Assembly: GCA_030407005.1 (NCBI GenBank)
Contig: JAUDYN010000003.1
Span: forward strand, 2,976,001-3,040,000
Length of the DNA: 64,000 bases
Direction of reading: 5' to 3'
Source: Desarmillaria ectypa
Taxonomy: Eukaryota > Basidiomycota > Agaricomycetes > Agaricales > Physalacriaceae
Shown here: piece by piece, positions 47,771 to 59,028 of the stretch
Position numbering within the stretch: position 1 is the stretch's first letter
Layout of the letters: the number at the start of each line of letters is the position of its first letter
The notes under the pieces: generated by a model
What the model was told of the DNA's origin: nothing
What the model saw: only the letters and a program-made list of their open reading frames with translations
The model's database searches: none
Translations under genes and position numbers: made by a program

Positions 47771-48174
47771 CTAATGATGGCCTTCAATCAATGCATCTAA
47801 CGCTTGGCTCGCGGCAATGTCCCTGGCGATATGCTTCTGAGCTCCTGTACCGATCCCACGGACATGTCCGTCTACTGCAACGAAAGTAAAAAGAGCCCGA
47901 TCTGAAAAGCGGTGAAGCCTAGACGTACTTTTGCATATGCATGTCCAAGTCGGACCATAGCGAGGGTCTGATGTGAACTCGATCCAGCTCAGTGATGCTG
48001 ACATTCCCTTGCTTTGTAGATCTACATGGACGGCGTTTGTTAGACCGCGGAAGTGCCAGCCGGAACCATGGGAATGCGCATACAGTTGTTGAGCTCAACG
48101 GTACCTTAGGTAAAGATATCAGAGACGGAGGCGTCAAGGCGAAGAAATGAGGGCATACCGCGGTTACTCGGCAT
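47771..48174 (-). CDS. Micro dsRNA-binding-domain protein 2
   Basis: Four exons (48174-48159, 48104-48084, 48021-47929, 47874-47771) close in frame to 77 residues. The product is again one dsRBD: VELNNYLQSKGMSASLSWIE, then PTWTCICKIDGHVRGIGTG, then QKHIARDIAASQALDALIE. The third exon is 93 nt, the same length as the matching exon of the paralogue at 46117-46565, and two introns fall at equivalent positions and phase (after LNN-Tyr first base, and after the CK residues). The two genes are therefore duplicates. The helix-2 KKxxAK-type motif is weaker here (QKHIARDIAA), so RNA binding may differ. Small dsRBD-only proteins occur in agaricomycetes, but I know of no assigned function. Confidence 0.75.
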
Positions 48175-50126
48175 ATGTAACGATGTGTGCAACAATAGGT
48201 TACTGAAATAGTGGACAGTCCTTTAGACAGGAAGAATCCTGTGACCCTGCCATCGCGAGTCCAGGTGTGAGGAAATCGATTGGTTAGGCATTGTCCGTTC
48301 ACTGTTGCTTGTGATCATTCGCCTGCGTGGTTGGACCAGAAACATGTCTTAGAGCCACCGAGCCAAGGAACGACGTAAATCCGAGCACTTCTGAAGTATA
48401 AAAGAAGTTTGACTGGGAACGTGGAGGTGAAAGAACAAGCCAAATATATCGATCTCATCAGCATTGAACACACGAGGTCCAGCAGCGGTCGAAGCCTATC
48501 GCGGCTGTTCAGTGGGAACTACGCGGTAGCCGGGTCCTACAGCAAGATTTTCTTAGGAAAAGACGAAAATTGCTCTCTGTCTTTGGTCAGTCAGATCATG
48601 AGGCAACTTAAAGGTATGCGCGAACTTCGAAGCACCTGCGGCGTCACAGGTCAAAAGGAAGGAAGATAGTACAAAGCGAAGCCTGTTACAGGAGAATCAA
48701 CATCCAAAATATGTTTCACTTGGGGTCAGATAATAATAAGAGCGCAGCGTAAGCGAGGTAATCCGCTCGCCTCGCCAGACCTCGGCCGTCGCACGTCACG
48801 TGAATATCACGACCATGCTCAGTGAATCAGTCCTGAGTGTACTTACACTATAGGCCAGCTAGATATTGATCTGCTGATAACCGGAATAGAAACGAAGAAA
48901 ATATTTATCATCGACTGTGTAGTCCATACTCAGACACACTGGCTCTTGGGAGAGTTGAAATCGGGGGCACCCCCGGCTTGATGATACACCAGGGCGGTCG
49001 ACAATTCTAGGACGAAAGCAATGATTCCCATAGCCAGTGGACGATATAGATCCTCTGGCTTGATCCCCGTTAGCTGCTGCTTCTATGTGCCTTGAACACG
49101 AACCGGCATGCTCCGCAAAGAACCACAGTAGCTGTCCGGTGGAGCTTCGTACAATGTGAGCTTCCAACAAAGAAGTCCCACTCGAGGTGCATCGGTACCT
49201 TGCTAGGGGCTACAGAAGTCAGGTCACAGATCGTATACAGATCAAAGAGCCTGTAAAAGTACGGAATTTACAGGAAGGGGACCAAGTTATGATGATAAGG
49301 ATAGCATGCATGATCCGTCATGATGCTGAAGCGAAATCAATCAATCCTCATGATTCAACATGCCCAACGCTGTGCACTTGGACCAGGTTACAAGTAGTAT
49401 TGAGACTTCAGTTAACTTTAGAACACCAGTAGGAGTTTGCGAAGCAAGCTTTGCTGTCGGAAGCCTCCACATTCCCAGCGCTTGGATCGAATATTGCTAA
49501 GAAGCGACATATTTTTTTGGGATAAGCCCCAGGCCACATGTTCCCCGAGCGTCCGGATCACCACGACGCAGTCAAGAATAAATATGTGAAGGGAAAACGT
49601 CGTTCTCTCTAGCTAGCCACTTGAATAAAAGGTAGCTGTCAGATATTGATATCGAACAATTTAGGGGAATATGTGCGGCGCTGACCAGTGACGTTCGATT
49701 GAAAAGAAAGGACAGGAACGGAATGAATTGAAACTCCGCTTGACGGAGCCTGTAATTTCCTGGTGCTCACTCAGATCATTCCATCAACTGTGTCTCTCGT
49801 AAGGACGCTGCCCTCAACCCTTTCTTCATCTTTATCTTTCTGGTCGCTGTACCCGGTGGCCCTGTTGTTGCAGGTATTGCCTCTCGTTGTCTGCCTCGAC
49901 GTACATCCGCTTGACCGACTACACCCCTCTTTCTCACTTATTCTCGGCCCTTCACCCATCTTTTCAGGCGATTTTTCTCGTATCAAGCGTGAGTGACGGT
50001 TCAACAGTCTCTCTTATATGTCATCTTAGTCTTCAAGCATTGAACGCTCTGCTTTTTCATCCAGCGCCGACTTAACTCATTCGTGCCAAGTCTGACTTTG
50101 CTTCTGACGTTTCCAACTATCGAACC
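48175..50126. other. Gene-poor region, 2.0 kb
   Basis: No third dsRBD copy or other exon chain was found by eye on either strand. The pyrimidine-rich right end (about 49770-50120) is likely the promoter and 5' leader of the G-beta gene. Confidence 0.4.
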
Positions 50127-51393
50127 ATGTCTCAAAATCAGGGTGACATCCAGGAGAGGATTGCTGCTGCTCGTAGGGAAGCGGAGAGCTTGAAGGAAAA
50201 GATTCGTGCAAAGAAGGAATCGTCAGCAGATACCAGCTGTGAGTTGCTACCCCTTTCACTCGGCCGCTATCAGTGACCCTAATCCAATTTCAGTGCGTGC
50301 TATGGCCGCAGAAGTTGATGCACTTCCCCGAATTGTGATGCGTCCGCGTCGCGCACTGAGAGGTCACCTTGCTAAAATATACGCCATGCATTGGGCGACG
50401 GACCGGAGACATCTCGTATCTGCTTCTCAAGACGGAAAATTGATTGTCTGGGATGCTTATACGACAAACAAAGTGCACGCTATTCCGTTACGATCAAGCT
50501 GGGTGATGACCTGCGCATATGCCCCATCTGGCAACTACGTCGCTTGTGGCGGTCTTGACAACATTTGCTCCATTTACAATCTCAACAGTAGAGAAGGCGG
50601 CACCACCGTCAAGGGCGCTCGCGAGCTCAGCGCTCACTCAGGATATCTCAGCTGCTGCAGATTTATTAATGACCGACAGATTGTTACCAGCTCGGGTGAC
50701 ATGACATGCATGTTGTGGGACATCGAGGCGGGTGTCAGAGTGGTCGAGTTCAGTGATCACACGGGCGATGTCATGAGGTCTGTGTTGTCGTTTCTGCGAG
50801 CTTTAGGCATTGCTAAAAGATTGCCCTATCATAAGCTTGTCCTTGGGCCCAAATCAGAATGTATTCGTTTCCGGCGCCTGTGACGCCACAGCCAAGCTGT
50901 GGGATATCCGGAGTGGCCGTGCGACCCAGACATTTACCGGTCACGAATCAGATATCAATGCTGTCCAGTCCGTATCGTTTTTAATCTAGGCGCTCTTGTT
51001 CTTACCAATGTCCTTATAGATTCTTCCCTAACGGTGATGCCTTTGCCACCGGCTCTGACGACGCCTCTTGCCGTTTGTTCGACATTCGCGCTGACCGGGA
51101 ACTGAACACTTTCACACATGATAACATTCTATGTGGTATCACTTCTGTTGCTTTCTCAATCTCTGGACGTATCCTATTTGGAGGTTACGACGATTGGACA
51201 TGTAACGTCTGGGATACTCTAAAGGGAGAACGTGTTGGCGTGCTAACAGGGCACGAGAACCGGGTCAGTTGTTTAGGTGTCAGCACTGACGGCATGGCAC
51301 TTTGCACTGGTAGTTGGGACAGTACGCTCAGGGTGAGTAACTTGTTGCATTGGTTTCTGCTTTGTTTGACATTGGTTCCAGGTCTGGGCATAA
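50127..51393 (+). CDS. Heterotrimeric G-protein beta subunit
   Basis: WD40 beta subunit that pairs with G-gamma and relays pheromone and nutrient receptor signals. Five exons (50127-50238, 50294-50777, 50836-50967, 51020-51332, 51382-51393) close in frame to 350 residues, the family length. An N-terminal coiled-coil helix ([21 protein letters not shown]) binds G-gamma. Seven WD repeats follow, with landmarks [97 protein letters not shown] and [10 protein letters not shown]. The last exon encodes only VWA and a stop, completing the final strand of the propeller. Confidence 0.95.
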
Positions 51394-51946
51394 TGTACTG
51401 TATATATTTCCTTCTCCCGGATACCCCCTGCCGCTTGTGGGCCTTGTGTCTCTACACGAAAAGTTTCATTGCGCCTCTGACGTGTTTTCCATGGCACGGT
51501 ATCTGATCCTTTATATGTTTATCCTATACCCTTAACCGCGCTCCATCGTAACTGTCGGAATGGACGCCTCGAGTCATTCGTTAGATGCTTTGCTGCCCAG
51601 CAATTTTCACAGCCACAGTCCGGCCTTTCTCACTCGTGGTTTACATATATCTCCCTGCTATCCAGTTTGCCTCTGTTTCATTTCTCTCTCTCTGTCTCTC
51701 CTACTTTTAGGTCTTATATATTGTTGAATTCATAAATTTCTCTTCTCGTACATGGAATTTGGAATAAATACACATGCTTGTGTTCAAAACTCTACGAGCG
51801 ATACGGTTGATAGCACAATTGCTTCCGCCCAAATGCCGGTTCACACTAATTTGGTTCACGTCTACCGAGTGGTCTTCAGCTTTCTCTCAGTTATCCCACC
51901 ACTGGCTCTCTACTAAATATCATTTTTAGATTCTACTATCGACACC
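51394..51946. other. Intergenic region with pyrimidine-rich tract
   Basis: The 3' region of G-beta and the promoter of the golgin-like gene. A CT-rich stretch (about 51670-51710) is visible. No other feature. Confidence 0.4.
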
Positions 51947-54842
51947 ATGTCGGAAGATGACCGAGCTGCCAAGGCAGCAAGAGCCAAGGCCATGGTGTGT
52001 ATCCGGCACCTTGACTACATTGAGCCAGCCTCAACTTTACTCTCATAGCTCAAGAAACGACAGCAAAAGAAAGCCCATGGCGCATCCATTACCCCAGAGG
52101 TCGCCTCTCCTTCTAGCCCACCATCTTCACGACCATTCTCTCCTGCTCTTCCCGAATTGGCGCCAGTTGAGGACGAGAAACGAGACGTGGCTGACCTGTA
52201 GGCGATTTCACCTTCATTGTAACGTATAATTGTCAATTTTGATTTATCGATTCTAGTTTTGCGACAAAGGAATCAAATGACACGTCATGGATATCCTCCT
52301 TGCCCCCTGCTGCGCCCCCACCAGCTTCAAGCCCACCATCCAATCTCATTTCCTCGCCTCCACTCAAGCCTAGCAGTCATCTACATACTGCCGCAATCTC
52401 AAATGCAGATGGGGGTTCTCTCAAGGCGCGCATAGCTGCGCTTGAATCAAAGAATGCCTCGTTGAGTGGTAGGATGCAAGATCTGCAGGTGTCCCAGGAT
52501 AGTGCGTGGTAGTCTGTTGTCAACAACGTGTCTTTACTCATGGTTCTACAGGACTTAAGGAAACTGAAGAAATACTGGGTGAAGAACGAAAGCGTTCGCA
52601 GCAGTTGTCCCAAGACTTGCAGCAACTACGGGTCGAAAGGGAGGCACTTCTACGAAATGAGCAACAGACAATATCCCTGTTAGTCTCCGAGAAGGCATCT
52701 CTGGCTTCGGAGCTGGAACGTTTAGAGGGTCTCGAGTCTGGTATGGATTCCCTAAGAAGGCCGTAATTACTTACTGACGTTGCTCAGAGGCGCAGTCAAC
52801 AAAAAGGCAGCTTGAAGAAGAACGGAATCAATCCTCAATTCTTCGAGGTCGTCTTGAGAAGCTCGAATTGGATCTCCATGAATCTTCTCACCACAATGAG
52901 CAGTTGCGGGCCAAGGACAAGGATCTGACTGAGAAAAATCGGGAACAGGTGCGTTGCTAATGATATTTCAAGTAATTGGTTGATTGGAGCCGGCTCGCCA
53001 TGCAGGAACGGGAGTTGCAGCTTTCCAATGCTACTTCTAATAATCTCCAGAAGGAAACTGACGACTACAAACGCCGATTGCGTGAACTGGAAGAGCAAAT
53101 AGAAAGCGATGACCGTGCCGAAAAGCTGGAGAATACCTTGAAGAATACCCAAGACCGCAGTGATGAACTTGAATTCCAACTTTCAAAGCTCAAACAGGTA
53201 CTTGGTGCCTTATTCCATTATACTTGGCCTTGGGAACTAACGAAATACGTTAGGCACATACCACACTAAAGGACGATCGCGACCGGACTCATGCCGAACT
53301 GAAACAGCATCACGATAGTGCAGAGGCGTGGAAGTCAAAGTACTCCACCCTGGAAGCCGAACATGAAACCATTCAAAAGCTCCTGACGTCTAATGAATCG
53401 GAAAAGACGGCTCTGAATCACCGAACTGTCTTGTTACGCTCCGAAATAGACTCTGCCCAAAGGGACATTACCCTTCTGCAGGAGAAACTGAGTCAGGCTG
53501 CCGTAGAGCTCGCATCTAGTAACCGTCAGCTACAGGCCGCCCAGAATGAGCTGAAAAATGCCAAACGTCGTGCAGAAGAAGCTGAACGAATACAGACCGA
53601 TCTCCAATCAGAAGGCACGAATCTTATGCAGTCGCTTGCCGAAATGCGGCCCAAGATAGTGGAGCTCACGGGGACAAAGCTCGAGTTGAGTGAAAAAGTG
53701 GATAGTCTGGAGGCCACCCTACGAAGTCGTGAGGCTACTATCGCGCAACTCGAAGCCACTCTGGACGAGGACCGGGACCAAAAAGAGCAAGCCGAGCTAA
53801 AGTGGAGCGAGATTCTGGCTCGTCATGAAAAGGAGCGCCTCTCAGAGCAGGAAGCGTCTAACAAGATACAAAAAGCCTTCACGGAGATGCAGGATGAGCT
53901 GGAAAGCGCATTGGCTAGTATACGGGCACTCGAAGCGGAACGTTCCGGTTATCACCACGATGCCGCACGCCAGCTGCAGGAGATCGAACATTTAAACCAA
54001 TCAACTGTTGTGCAAGCGCAGGAACTCGCAGCTTTACGGCAAGAGATTGCGGAGCGCAACAATATCCGGGTTCGTAACCAATTCAGTTCTGTGGTGGCTT
54101 CATCTCAATTGCTTTACCATAGGAAGAGGAAGAAAAGTTTATATCACAGGCCCAGAGTGAAATCGAAGGTCTCCGACAGGCAATCGAGAGTAAAGACGAG
54201 GAGATTGAGCGTCTCCTCGCGGCGGCGAATTCCTCGTCAGGTCCCGAGGGCCCTCGCTCGCTTGACGACGAGATGTTGGGTGCAATTAAGCAGCAGCATT
54301 CTCTCGAATTCTCCGCTTCGCAATCAAAGATCCGGTCACTGGAGACCTCGCTTTTCGAGGCAGATGCCCGCTCGCACGCATTGCAGAAACAGATCAATGC
54401 TTTGGAGGATCAACTAAGCCTTCGTCCGCGATCGTTCTCTCCTATTCCGTCTAGACCGTCGAGTCGCGGGTCGGCTATCGACTTGCACCGAGCGTCTTTC
54501 AGCTCGCATCGAAGTGCCCTTCCGCCATCCCTCTCCTGGGCCGCGGTGACTCGTACAGCCGTCTTGGACCAGGGCTTATCCCCTGAGACGAGACATAAAC
54601 GCAAAGTTAGTTTGAGCATGCTCAAAGCACGAATCGAGAGTGAGAGCGCGGTCGGGCTCTTCGACCCCGCTTCTCGTAATCTGTCACCAGTCCCATCGGA
54701 ATCTGACCACGGACCAGACTCTCAGCCCTCATCACCCCTACCCAATCATCCACATCATCATCCCACACCCAGACCTCAGTTCCTTGATGATTCGCATGTG
54801 TTCTGGTGTCACTCGTGCCGTGGGGATCTGGTAATACTCTGA
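51947..54842 (+). CDS. Golgin-like long coiled-coil protein (GM130-like)
   Basis: Eight exons (51947-51994, 52049-52197, 52257-52501, 52552-52740, 52788-52948, 53006-53197, 53254-54069, 54123-54842) close in frame to 839 residues. The start MSEDDRAAKAARAKAMLKKR is a Lys/Arg-rich helix like the N-terminus of GM130 (MSEETRQSKLAAAKKKL), which binds the tether p115. A Pro/Ser linker is followed by about 500 residues of continuous heptad coiled coil (for example KRQLEEERNQSSILRGRLEK and ELKNAKRRAEEAERIQTDLQ). The tail is Ser/Pro-rich and ends FWCHSCRGDLVIL. It probably tethers vesicles or cisternae at the Golgi; fungal Bug1 is a comparable protein. The GM130 relation rests on the N-terminal motif and overall form only. 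Confidence 0.6.
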
Positions 54843-55032
54843 GTCTGAATTATTTAGCAAAGCCACTTGTACGAATACGGAGTGATTTAGCGAGAGTTGC
54901 AACAGCCCTAGGCTCTATAATACAATTGAGGAAGATGGAAACGAGAGATAAAAGACAAGATGGAATGAGAGATGGAGTGTTATGAGATACCGTCCGTGTA
55001 CGGAGGAGGATGCATAGAAAAATCATTAGCAG

Positions 55033-58000
55033 TCAAAAGATACCATCACGCTTCGTCTTGATTTCGCGGAGTTTTTGTAGCAAATCCTATGAGAGCAAAG
55101 TGCTTCAGCACAGTTGAAGCAACAGCGATGAAAGATTGCGTACCTCTGCTTCTTCAGGGTTGATTGTACCCCTCTTCCTTTCGTGCTCCAAACCGTTCTC
55201 GATACTATCCAACACATCCCTGATGAGATCACGGTAGTCCACCCCGAAAAAGCTTGTCAGCTTCGCAGCTCTGCGTCGACGGAGCTGGAAATCTGTTACT
55301 TCTGGCTTGGGAGAAGCGATAGTGGCGGATATGCTGTACTCTGATGTGAGCGAGGTCATCGAAGTGCGAGTAGGGAGGGAGCGACGTCGTTCCGATTTGA
55401 TGGAAGCGATCGACGCGCGACGGTCCCTAGCGAGAGTAAACTCTTTCAAAGGGGGAGAGGGCGACGGGCTTCCATTGAGATATTCATGCAGTTCTGCAAG
55501 AGATTCTCTATCATCCTAAACATAGAGTGAGGAGAAGATCACGAGGAAGAGGGTAAGAAAGACATACTCTGTCAATGATATCGACCAACGAGTTGAGAGA
55601 GTGCTGATAATGAGTATAGACAAGCGAACCACTTCTACCACGAAGTCTGATACGACCTGAGGTGCCTTCGTTGACATCGAACTGGTCGCTGCCTTTGGAT
55701 AGAAGATGTGTAAGGGATTCGGAGGAGCCGGGCCGATCTTCCTTCCTAGTCTTATTCTTGTAGGGGGATTGGTTCATGTTCTTCGGGGACGAAGGTGGAG
55801 AGGCCATTGGACTAGAGCCCGGGATGGCTGAACGAGGCTTTGGTGGGGCACCTAGACCAACAAGGGTGCCAGAGGGGGAGGCGCCGTGTCGGGTATGATA
55901 CAGTGTTTGAGGCGGTGCAACGCCGAACATCTAAGAGATGTAAGCATGAACGGTCAAGAACGTCAAGAAGCATGGGCGGACCTTTTCCATTTTCTGTGCC
56001 CGTCGTACGTTAATCGCCTTCTCTTTGTCGTTGAGGTCCTCTTTAACTCTGTCATGATCATCCGACCAGTGAGGGAAGGCAGCAACAGAGCTGCTCCTAC
56101 GTCTCCTCAGCCAAGCCTTGCAGTTCACGTCGTCTGTAGAATCCATTTGGACGTTAAGAAGTGGTGGTAAGGAGAGGGAAGGGTCCTCTAAACCAAGAAC
56201 GAGGTCTGTCGGAATGCGAGAGCCTAAAAAGCGATGGAGCTTCGCAAGCTTCTCCCTCTTACGTCTTCTAAGTTCTTCAGCCTGTTCCTCCGGTGATAAG
56301 TGCTCGAATTGAAACAGGGAGCGAGTTGAAGGTGATGGGGACCGGACCTTCTTCGGGGCACTATTTGAGATGATGGCCGAAATATCATCATCAGGCAACT
56401 CTTCCTCAGATAGGTCGATGAAAGATTTGGTATGTTCTCCATTAGGCTGGTCACTGCGAGCATCAGATGATGGTTCTCCTTCCTGAGATCCAACTTGGAT
56501 GATATACTCTTGCTTCGAATAGCAGCTGGACCTGTAGTCGCTTCCGGCATCATGAAGGAAGGAAAACTGGTCCGGTGTCAGAGGCGTTGAATGGCGCCGC
56601 CCTGAAGCCGTGAGGTACTGGGTACCTTCGGGAGGTGGCCAGACAGGAAGAGGTCCAGGTCCGCGATCAAATGCAAGAGGGTTTGAAACTGAGGCGGTAC
56701 CACGAAGGTGACGACCTAAAGGCAAGTCTAAGAAACTGACCCATGAATCTTGTTGCGGCATAACGCCTGCTCCAGGCGTCTGTCCAAACACTTGGGTAAG
56801 TTTCCTTGACTTGCGAACCAAATCTGCCCGCTCTTCTGCTTTGAGGTAGTTGGTCGTCGGTGGCAGGTCATTATTATCGCTCGGTAAAGGTCGTTGTCGT
56901 ACAGCGAGACTGGGGTTACTGAAATGTGGCTTGGAGGTAGTGGGAACAGGCGGTTTTGGAGAGCGAGCGAGTGATCTGTCCTCGTCGCCGTGTATCAGTG
57001 AGAATTCGTCGGTAAGCGATGCCATCACTTTGGGTGTTGGTAACAGGTCGATAAAGGAGGTTCGATCACTCCCTGTGCGAGAGTAAAGGTTAGAATGTGA
57101 CATCACAGAGGTCCCCTCGTGCACCGTGCTTGATATGCTAATTCGTGCGTCTTCGCTGGTGGATGCTGGCCAGAGGGATGCTTCAGTCACTGTCGAGCTC
57201 GACGCTGACGACGACGACGACAGCGACGACCCCGTTCGGGCGTGGGAAAGAAAGGGTCGCGGTCTGACAACTTCAGGGTCCAGTTCCAGTCGCGGGGCCT
57301 TGTCTTGCCGTCGAAGATCCAACGCTGGAAGTTCTGCTGCCATCACGTTGAAATCTTGTCTTCTCAGTTACTACCTCAAAGCTACCAGTTTTTAGTACGC
57401 ACCTATCTCTTGATCTTGGCTTTTCGTCTTTCCTCCAATGCTCCGTCCTCGTCCCCGTCCTCGCAAGGTAACCGTAAGCTCGCTGAAAGACCTAGATTTC
57501 CCCCCCTGTGAACCTGCATACTGCTCGTCTTTATGTCTTGCACCGTCAACTTGAAACCGGAAAACAGAATCAAAAAATTTGCTTGGATTGAACACGTCCG
57601 ACTCGGCTGAGGCCTGCGATGATCTCGACTGATGCTGTCTCCGTTGCTGGGAATTTTCCTTCACCATCAATACCTTGCTATCACCTCCTGATCCATTACC
57701 CTTCCCTCTGCTCGGCCCCCCTCCGATTCCATTCCCCAGGGTTGTATGGTTCCGCTTTCTCCCCATCTCAGTATCGAGTTTGAGAGTCTCAGTAAGAAGG
57801 GTTAGAGGTGACCCGTATTCTTCTTCTCGTACCTCTGGCAACAAATCAACCCCGCGTGCCAGATGAGAAGTTTTTTCTTCCAGGAGGCCGTGCAAGGTCG
57901 CCTTAGATGGCCAGGCGCCACCCGGTCGAATCGTGATGTTCTGTTCTTGGTGCTGTATATCAGTTGTTGGTGCTACAACCCTGCTCGTCGATGCCTGGCG

Positions 58001-58165
58001 CGTCTTGCGTACTCGTGGTGGCGGCGACAAAGGTATTATTCTCCCTTCCTCGCTGGGAGCAGGTGGAACGGTAAACCCCATAGTAGATACATCTCTTCGC
58101 CATGATATCGCTTCGAGCTCGGATAGCGGGATTTGGGTATTTAAAGCCCTCGATGTCGATGTCAT
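55033..58165 (-). CDS. Large Ser-rich conserved protein, function unknown
   Basis: Five exons (58165-57403, 57354-55982, 55930-55568, 55515-55144, 55086-55033) close in frame to 974 residues. The first 250 residues are low-complexity with an Arg/Gly patch (LRGRGRGRSIGGKT). Three more ordered segments look conserved: ERADLVRKSRKLTQVFGQTP (about residue 435), RREKLAKLHRFLGSRIPTDLVLG-type helix (spanning about 640) and a C-terminal helical unit RAAKLTSFFGVDYRDLIRDV ending EDLLQKLREIKTKRDGIF. LTQVFG and LTSFFG may be repeats of one short motif. I recognise no named domain; a scaffold or polarity role is possible but unproven. Confidence 0.72.
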
Positions 58166-59028
58166 ATATATCCTGAAGGGGAGGGAAGGACGGTGACTAG
58201 TGACCCCAAGATTCAGACTTACTTATTCGTTCCGTTCAGGCTGTATATCGCGCCTGTGTCATGCAACAGCTTGCATGCATCCAATCAAGTTTTTTTTTTC
58301 CTCGTGCTTTACAGCAGGCTATTTAGTGTGGGACAGATAATATACATCACAATTGGAAGTCAAGACAAATGCGCGCCAACCACTGAGTCGTCAAGACGAT
58401 GACTCCCGCTGCCTGACGATGACCTCTTGTTTCATCTCGACAGCAGATCAAGGACAACCGATTTCATTCTCTCTGGCTATATGTTTAAAATAACACCATC
58501 ACACGGAATATTTTTCAGCAAAGTGGGTAGAATACGATGAAGTGATGGTGGACAAAGGAGAACATCATTCTATACTTGTCCGGAGGCCCCGTCGACGACT
58601 GCGAGGATCCTCGCATCGTGATCGGATCCGTCATATGTTACGACCGATAACAGCTACACCCATATAGCTAGTAGATGGAAGCTCTCCCAAATAATGATGA
58701 GCATCACAGAAAGAGGAACGATAACACTATGATAACTAGAAGTAAGAAGGTACCAAGATTCGATGCTCCTAGTATCGTCGTGAACGCTAGTTATGGAAGA
58801 GCAAGCCGGAATGAAGGACACAGATGGTTCTAACATCCACCCTTGCAACAAATTCCATCACTTCCGTGGAAACTGAATCGTGTGCGTGAAACACCATGTT
58901 ACAGCCAAAAAAAAAACCAACCAAAGTATGCGTAATATACAAATGCGTGCTGAAATTATAATTTAACAGTAACGATAATAGACTTGTAAAATTTGATACG
59001 TATATTATCAAAGTCAAAAAACACATTT
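58166..59028. other. Intergenic region
   Basis: 863 bp holding the promoter of the large Ser-rich gene and the 3' end of the NVJ2-like gene. Short homopolymer runs (T9 near 58293, A10 near 58910) are the only visible structure. Confidence 0.4.

Noticed and set aside
48859..49170. Possible third dsRBD copy
   Set aside because: None of the three minus frames shows the LNN-Tyr, PxWT or AAK helix motifs of the two real copies.
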